DNA of 64,000 nucleotides, from assembly GCA_963777165.1 (NCBI GenBank), contig CAVZPO010000001.1:1-64000 (forward strand). The letters run 5' to 3'. Source of the stretch: DYJB01 sp963777165. GTDB taxonomy: Bacteria > Chloroflexota > Anaerolineae > Anaerolineales > E44-bin32. Made by a program: the position numbers and the translations under genes. The stretch's first letter is position 1, and each line of letters opens with the position of its first letter. Positions 60,299 to 64,000 of the stretch are shown piece after piece. The notes beneath the pieces were generated by a model. It did not search any database. It was not told where the DNA came from and saw only the letters and a program-made list of their open reading frames with translations.

Positions 60299-60565
60299 CT
60301 ACGAGTCAGGCTCTGCGCTCGCCAGGGAAGGATCGACAGCGGCGATCGCCAGCGCCTCCCGCGCCCGCCGCGCCTGACCGTCGGACCAGCCGGCCTCGTG
60401 CGCCATCCGCCGCAGGTGGGCGAGAATCGCGGCACGTTCTTCCGCCCCCATCGCTCGCAGCGCCGGGACGACCTGCGCGGCATCCTCGGAGAGGAGCTCT
60501 GCCCACAGTTGCTCCGGGTCGGGCGGCCCTTCGAACTCGGGATCGGGGTCAGGCGGGTGGATCAC
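60299..60565 (-). CDS. Small acidic hypothetical protein
   Basis: 88 aa from a GTG at 60565, overlapping the stop of the DUF2721 gene (GTGA). The N-terminus is proline/aspartate rich (IHPPDPDPEFEGPPDPEQLW), followed by predicted helices (ALRAMGAEERAAILAHLRRMAHEAGWSD, RARREALAIAAVD-like). I recognise no family. The overlap with the membrane protein gene supports real translation. Confidence 0.55.
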   Translation of the reverse strand: MIHPPDPDPEFEGPPDPEQLWAELLSEDAAQVVPALRAMGAEERAAILAHLRRMAHEAGWSDGQARRAREALAIAAVDPSLASAEPDS

Positions 60566-61018
60566 ACCGAGCCCTCGAGCTGGCCGACCTCGAGCTGCAG
60601 CGCGATCAGCGAGCGATTCAAATCGCGGATGAACATCAGCAGGGAACCGATCAGGGACAGCATGCAAACGATGAAGAGCAGGCCGATCAGCCACGGATTC
60701 TCCCAGCGGAACAAGGCCGTCAGGAACAGCACGATGACGAGGACGGCCGCCAGGAGGACACTCACCGCCGCCAGGGTGATGGCGCGCTGGAGCATGCGGG
60801 CGCGGTCGTTGAGCATGCGCATCTGAGCGACGACCGATGGACCGTTCGGTCGACGGATGGTCCCGGAGTTCACGGTACAAGAGGCGCGAGCGGTCGATCA
60901 CGCGCGCCAGTCGATTGGTCATGGTCAGCAGCAGCAGTCCCACGCCGGAGACCAGGATGACCGGACCGACAGCCACCTGCAGGACGGGGATCAGCTCGGC
61001 GACGGTGATGCCATCCAT
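60562..61018 (-). CDS. DUF2721-like membrane protein (frameshifted)
   Basis: About 150 residues from the ATG at 61018. The first frame gives MDGITVAELIPVLQVAVGPVILVSGVGLLLLTMTNRLARVIDRSR, the usual DUF2721 start with one membrane helix. An extra base near 60840 separates it from VVAQMRMLNDRARMLQRAITLAA, two further helices and the C-terminal RDLNRSLIALQLEVGQLE. The function is unknown. It is coupled to the small acidic protein downstream. Confidence 0.75.
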
Positions 61019-61365
61019 TCAGACCTCACAGACCGATGCGCGCGGCGGAGTGCTCCGGCGCCAGGCCCTGGATGGCGGCGCCGCCAACGTCTCAGTATCC
61101 CGCACTCAGGTGGGGTGGGCAAGTCATTCCCGCGACGGGCCGCCCGGCACCGCCGGTCGACTGAACCACCTGCGCGACGGGCTGTCGCCCACCAACGGCA
61201 TTTCAAAGGACCCCGCCCGGCCACGGAAGGAGCCCCGACCGAGTCCGCCTCCACTTGCGCCCTCCCCCGGCGTGCGGCTCGTTGGTCGCGGATATGCTGC
61301 CGGCCGGCCCCACCAGCTTGCCGGTGCATCTGCTAGAATCGATTGACTTCACCTCGAGGCCCCTC
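61019..61365. other. Divergent intergenic region before the GH57 gene
   Basis: About 350 bases without a convincing gene. A TAGAAT at 61334-61339 may be the -10 for GH57-glgA; no -35 is seen at the proper distance. Confidence 0.4.
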
Positions 61366-63020
61366 ATGCCCAAGGTCGGCGCGTTCACGTTCGTCCTGCA
61401 TTCGCACCTGCCGTATGCCCGCCAGGCCGGCCGGTGGCCGCACGGAGAGGAATGGCTGCACGAGGCCGCAGCCGAGACCTATGTCCCGCTGCTCGATTCG
61501 CTCAACCGGCTTCAGCAAGAGGGTGTTCCGGCGCGGCTGACACTCACTCTGACGCCGATCCTGCTCGAACAGCTGGCCGATGATTTGGTGCGTGCCAACT
61601 TCCTGACGTATCTGGACGAGAAAGTGGAGGCGGCGACGGCCGACATCCCGCGCTTCGAGAAGGCCGGCGATGCACACTTCGCCTACCTGGCCGGCTTCTA
61701 CCGGGATTGGTACATGGGGATCCGCCGCAGCTTCGTAGAGCGCTACGACGGGAACTTGGTCCCGGCCTTCCGCCGGCTGCAGGACGCCGGGGTGATCGAA
61801 GTGGTCACTTGCGCGGCGACCCACGGCTATCTGCCGCTGCTCGATCGGGATGAGTCGATCAACCTGCAGTTGCGGACGGCGGTCGAAGCGCATCGCCGGC
61901 ATTTCGGACGCGCCCCCGCGCCATCTGGCTGCCTGAGTGCGCCTATCGCCCGGCCTACTTCGCTGAAGATGGCCGGCAGCGCCCCGGGCTGGAATCGTTT
62001 CTCCACGAGCACAAGATCGGGTTGTTCTTTGCCGAGACGCACATGATCGAAGGCGGACGACCGGTCGGCGTGGCCGCCGGCGAGGCGATCGGGCCGTACG
62101 GCAACATCCTGCGCCGCTATGTCGTTCCCTTCTCGGAGGTGCGCCCGGCTCAGCCTGCCACCACCTACCTGCCGTACTTCGTCGCCGGGACGGACGTCGC
62201 CGTCCTCGGGCGCAACAATCGCAGCGGACTCCAGGTGTGGAGCGCCGAGTGGGGCTACCCGGGAGATTTCGACTACCGTGAGTTCCACAAGAAGGACGGG
62301 TCCTCGGGGATGCAGTACTGGCGGGTGTCTGGAGCCCGCGTATCCCTCGGGGACAAGGATGCCTACCATCCGGATTGGGCGGCCGGTAAGGTCGGCGGGC
62401 ACGCCCGTCACTATGCCCATCTGGTCGGCGATCTCCTCAAGGGCTACCAGTCGGAGAAGAAGGGCTACGGGGTTGTGTGCGCCAATTACGACACCGAATT
62501 GTTCGGCCACTGGTGGTTTGAAGGGGTGTCGTGGATCGAGGCTGTACTGCGCGAGCTCGCGGCGTCGGAGGTGGTCGAACTGACGACCGCTCCGGCGTTC
62601 GTCGAGGCCCACCCCCCGGAAACCGTGCTGAATCTGCCGGAAGGATCGTGGGGCGCGGGCGGCACGCACTTCGTCTGGGACAACACCGATACGCACTGGA
62701 TGTGGCCGGTGATCCACGCCGCCGAGCGCCGAATGCTCGAACAGGTTCGCAAGCATGCGTCTGCATCCGCCGCCGAGGAGTCGGTCCTGAAGCAGGCGGC
62801 CCGGGAGCTCCTGCTCCTGCAGTCGTCAGACTGGCCATTCCTGGTGTCCACCGGGCAGGCGCGTGAGTACGCCGTGCAGCGTTTCCACAGCCACGTCGAG
62901 CGGTTCGACCAGCTGTCGGACTCCCTCGACCGCGGCGCGCCGGACGTGGATCTGGCTGCGCACTTGTGGGAGAAGGACAAGGTGTTCCCAGACATCGACT
63001 TCCGCTGGTTTACCGCATGA
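61366..63020 (+). CDS. GH57 1,4-alpha-glucan branching enzyme (frameshifted)
   Basis: About 551 residues from the ATG at 61366 (MPKVGAFTFVLHSHLPYARQAGRWPHGEEWL, GH57 region 1). A one-base loss near 61910 shifts from HRRHFGR to PRAIWLPECAYRPAYF, which holds the nucleophile Glu known from GH57 branching enzymes. The acid/base Asp region YDTELFGHWWFEG is intact, and the C-terminal SSDWPFLVSTGQAREYAVQRFHSH matches the branching-enzyme subgroup. It forms alpha-1,6 branches in glycogen. Its stop overlaps the glgA start. Confidence 0.9.
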
Positions 63021-64000
63021 GGGTGTTGTTCCTGGCGGCTGAAGCCTCCCCGCTGATCAAGGTGGGGGGATTGGGCGACGTCGCCGGCGAACTCCCGCCG
63101 GCGCTGTCCCGGTTGGGCATCGACATCCGGGTGGCCATCCCGCGCTACGCGCATCTTGCTGGGCATGTGGCCGGGATGCGCCCGCAAGTGCGCGTCGATG
63201 TGCCGCGTCCCTCAGGCCCGCTGCCGGCGGAGGTCTACGACTTGCCGACGGAAGGCGGACGGCTCTGGTTGGTCGGCGGGAAACCCGTGGAGCGCGCGCC
63301 GGGTGTGTACGGAGACGCCGCTGCCGATGCGGCCAAGTTCATCTTCTTCGCAATTGGTGCGCTGCAGGCCTGCCGGGCCACAGGCTGGTCTCCGGACGTC
63401 GTTCACGCGCATGACTGGCACACGGCCCCGGCGTTGGCGTGGCTGCGCACCGTCGGTGAAGATTGGGGGACGACCGCGGCGGTCCTGACCGTGCACAACT
63501 TGCCTTTCATGGGATCCGGTGGAGGCGACGCTCTCGGCGAGTATGGCCTTCAGGCGGCGAATGAGCCGCTGCTCCCGGAGTGGGCACGCAGCCTGCCGTT
63601 ACCCCTTGGCATGGTCCACGCCGACTGGATCACCACCGTCAGCCCTGGCTATGCTGCGGAGATCCAGACTGCGGCTTACGGTTGCGGGCTCGAAGCGTTC
63701 CTGGCGTCCAGGTCCGACCGACTGCGCGGCATCCTGAATGGTATCGATCCTACTGTCTGGGATCCCGCCAGTGATGCGTCGCTTGAGTTCGAATTACGAT
63801 CTCAGTTCGCTCGACGATCGCCGCCCGAACAAGTCGGCGCTGCAGACCGCCCTCGGGCTGCCTGTCGAGCCGCGAATCCCGCTGCTGGCGATGGTCACGC
63901 GCCTCGACGCCCAGAAGGGAGTCGACTTGGTGCTGGAGGCTCTCACGCGCCTCGCCGATCGGCCGTGGCAGCTTGTGCTCCTCGGCAGCGGCGATCCGGC
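63017..64000 (+). CDS. glgA: Glycogen synthase GlgA (frameshifted, cut by window end)
   Basis: Starts at the ATG 63017, overlapping the GH57 stop (ATGA). The GT5 N-terminal domain is clear: MRVLFLAAEASPLIKVGGLGDVAGELPPAL with the K-x-G-G-L donor loop, DVVHAHDWHTAPAL, LTVHNLPFMG and VSPGYAAEI...GILNGIDPTVWDP. An extra base near 63788 shifts to NYDLSSLDDRRPNKSALQTALGLP and PLLAMVTRLDAQKGVDLVLEAL, the second Rossmann domain, which continues beyond the window. With the GH57 enzyme it forms a glycogen-synthesis pair; glgC is not in view. Confidence 0.93.
   Translation, partial: MRVLFLAAEASPLIKVGGLGDVAGELPPALSRLGIDIRVAIPRYAHLAGHVAGMRPQVRVDVPRPSGPLPAEVYDLPTEGGRLWLVGGKPVERAPGVYGDAAADAAKFIFFAIGALQACRATGWSPDVVHAHDWHTAPALAWLRTVGEDWGTTAAVLTVHNLPFMGSGGGDALGEYGLQAANEPLLPEWARSLPLPLGMVHADWITTVSPGYAAEIQTAAYGCGLEAFLASRSDRLRGILNGIDPTVWDPASDASLEFELRSQFARRSPPEQVGAADRPRAACRAANPAAGDGHAPRRPEGSRLGAGGSHAPRRSAVAACAPRQRRSG

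Overview
The window is a GC-rich (roughly two-thirds G+C by eye), gene-dense bacterial chromosome segment. It most resembles an uncultured member of the Chloroflexota, probably Anaerolineae-like. The evidence is the family mix: a MalT-type LuxR regulator, a ROK-controlled sugar ABC operon, a B12-dependent ribonucleotide reductase, a GAF-rich histidine kinase, GH57/GlgA glycogen enzymes, and a complete division/cell-wall (dcw) cluster holding small proteins I associate with that phylum. The lineage is inferred; no rRNA gene is present. I see no phage, insertion sequence or CRISPR array.

Layout. 1-1.7 kb: truncated MalT-like regulator, then a tRNA-Gly/tRNA-Cys unit with a clear promoter and terminator. 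1.8-6.5 kb: ROK regulator plus sugar-binding lipoprotein and two permeases, with a ROK-type operator at the regulator's start. 6.5-7.1 kb: gene-free, with an inverted pair of a dispersed repeat. 7.1-11.9 kb: CoA-transferase pair, small membrane protein, a CcrM-like orphan methyltransferase, tRNA-Phe, MntP and a GNAT enzyme. 12-20.5 kb: BipA, an AAC(6')-like acetyltransferase, a glycerol-1-phosphate dehydrogenase, an opposing HAD / beta-sandwich / CrtI-like operon, and a metallo-beta-lactamase-fold protein. 20.5-23 kb: FmdB-type zinc ribbon, RNase P RNA, cysteine desulfurase-like enzyme.

23.1-40.6 kb is the dcw cluster: mraZ-rsmH-ftsL-like-ftsI-murF-mraY-X1-murD-ftsW-murG-cvpA-like-murC-X2-murB-ddl-ftsQ-ftsA-ftsZ, mostly translationally coupled, headed by a promoter and three MraZ boxes. 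murE is absent. A DNA-precursor group follows (nrdR, nrdJ, deoxynucleoside kinase). A nearly identical 19-bp motif sits just upstream of both the mraZ and the nrdR promoters, which suggests a shared regulator of division and dNTP supply.

45.8-56 kb, minus strand: an overlapping base-excision-repair pair (EndoIV-like, family-5 UDG), a histidine kinase, dgkA-ybeY-pgpH-yqeY, then a lipoprotein and a TPR protein. 56-64 kb: FTR1 iron permease, acyl-CoA dehydrogenase with etfBA, two small proteins, and a GH57 branching enzyme overlapping glgA, which runs off the end.

Fourteen single-base reading-frame breaks interrupt otherwise well-conserved genes, including essential ones (murD, murG, ddl, nrdJ). 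Twelve read as +1 insertions and two as -1 deletions. I treat them as sequencing or assembly errors and annotate each gene across its break.
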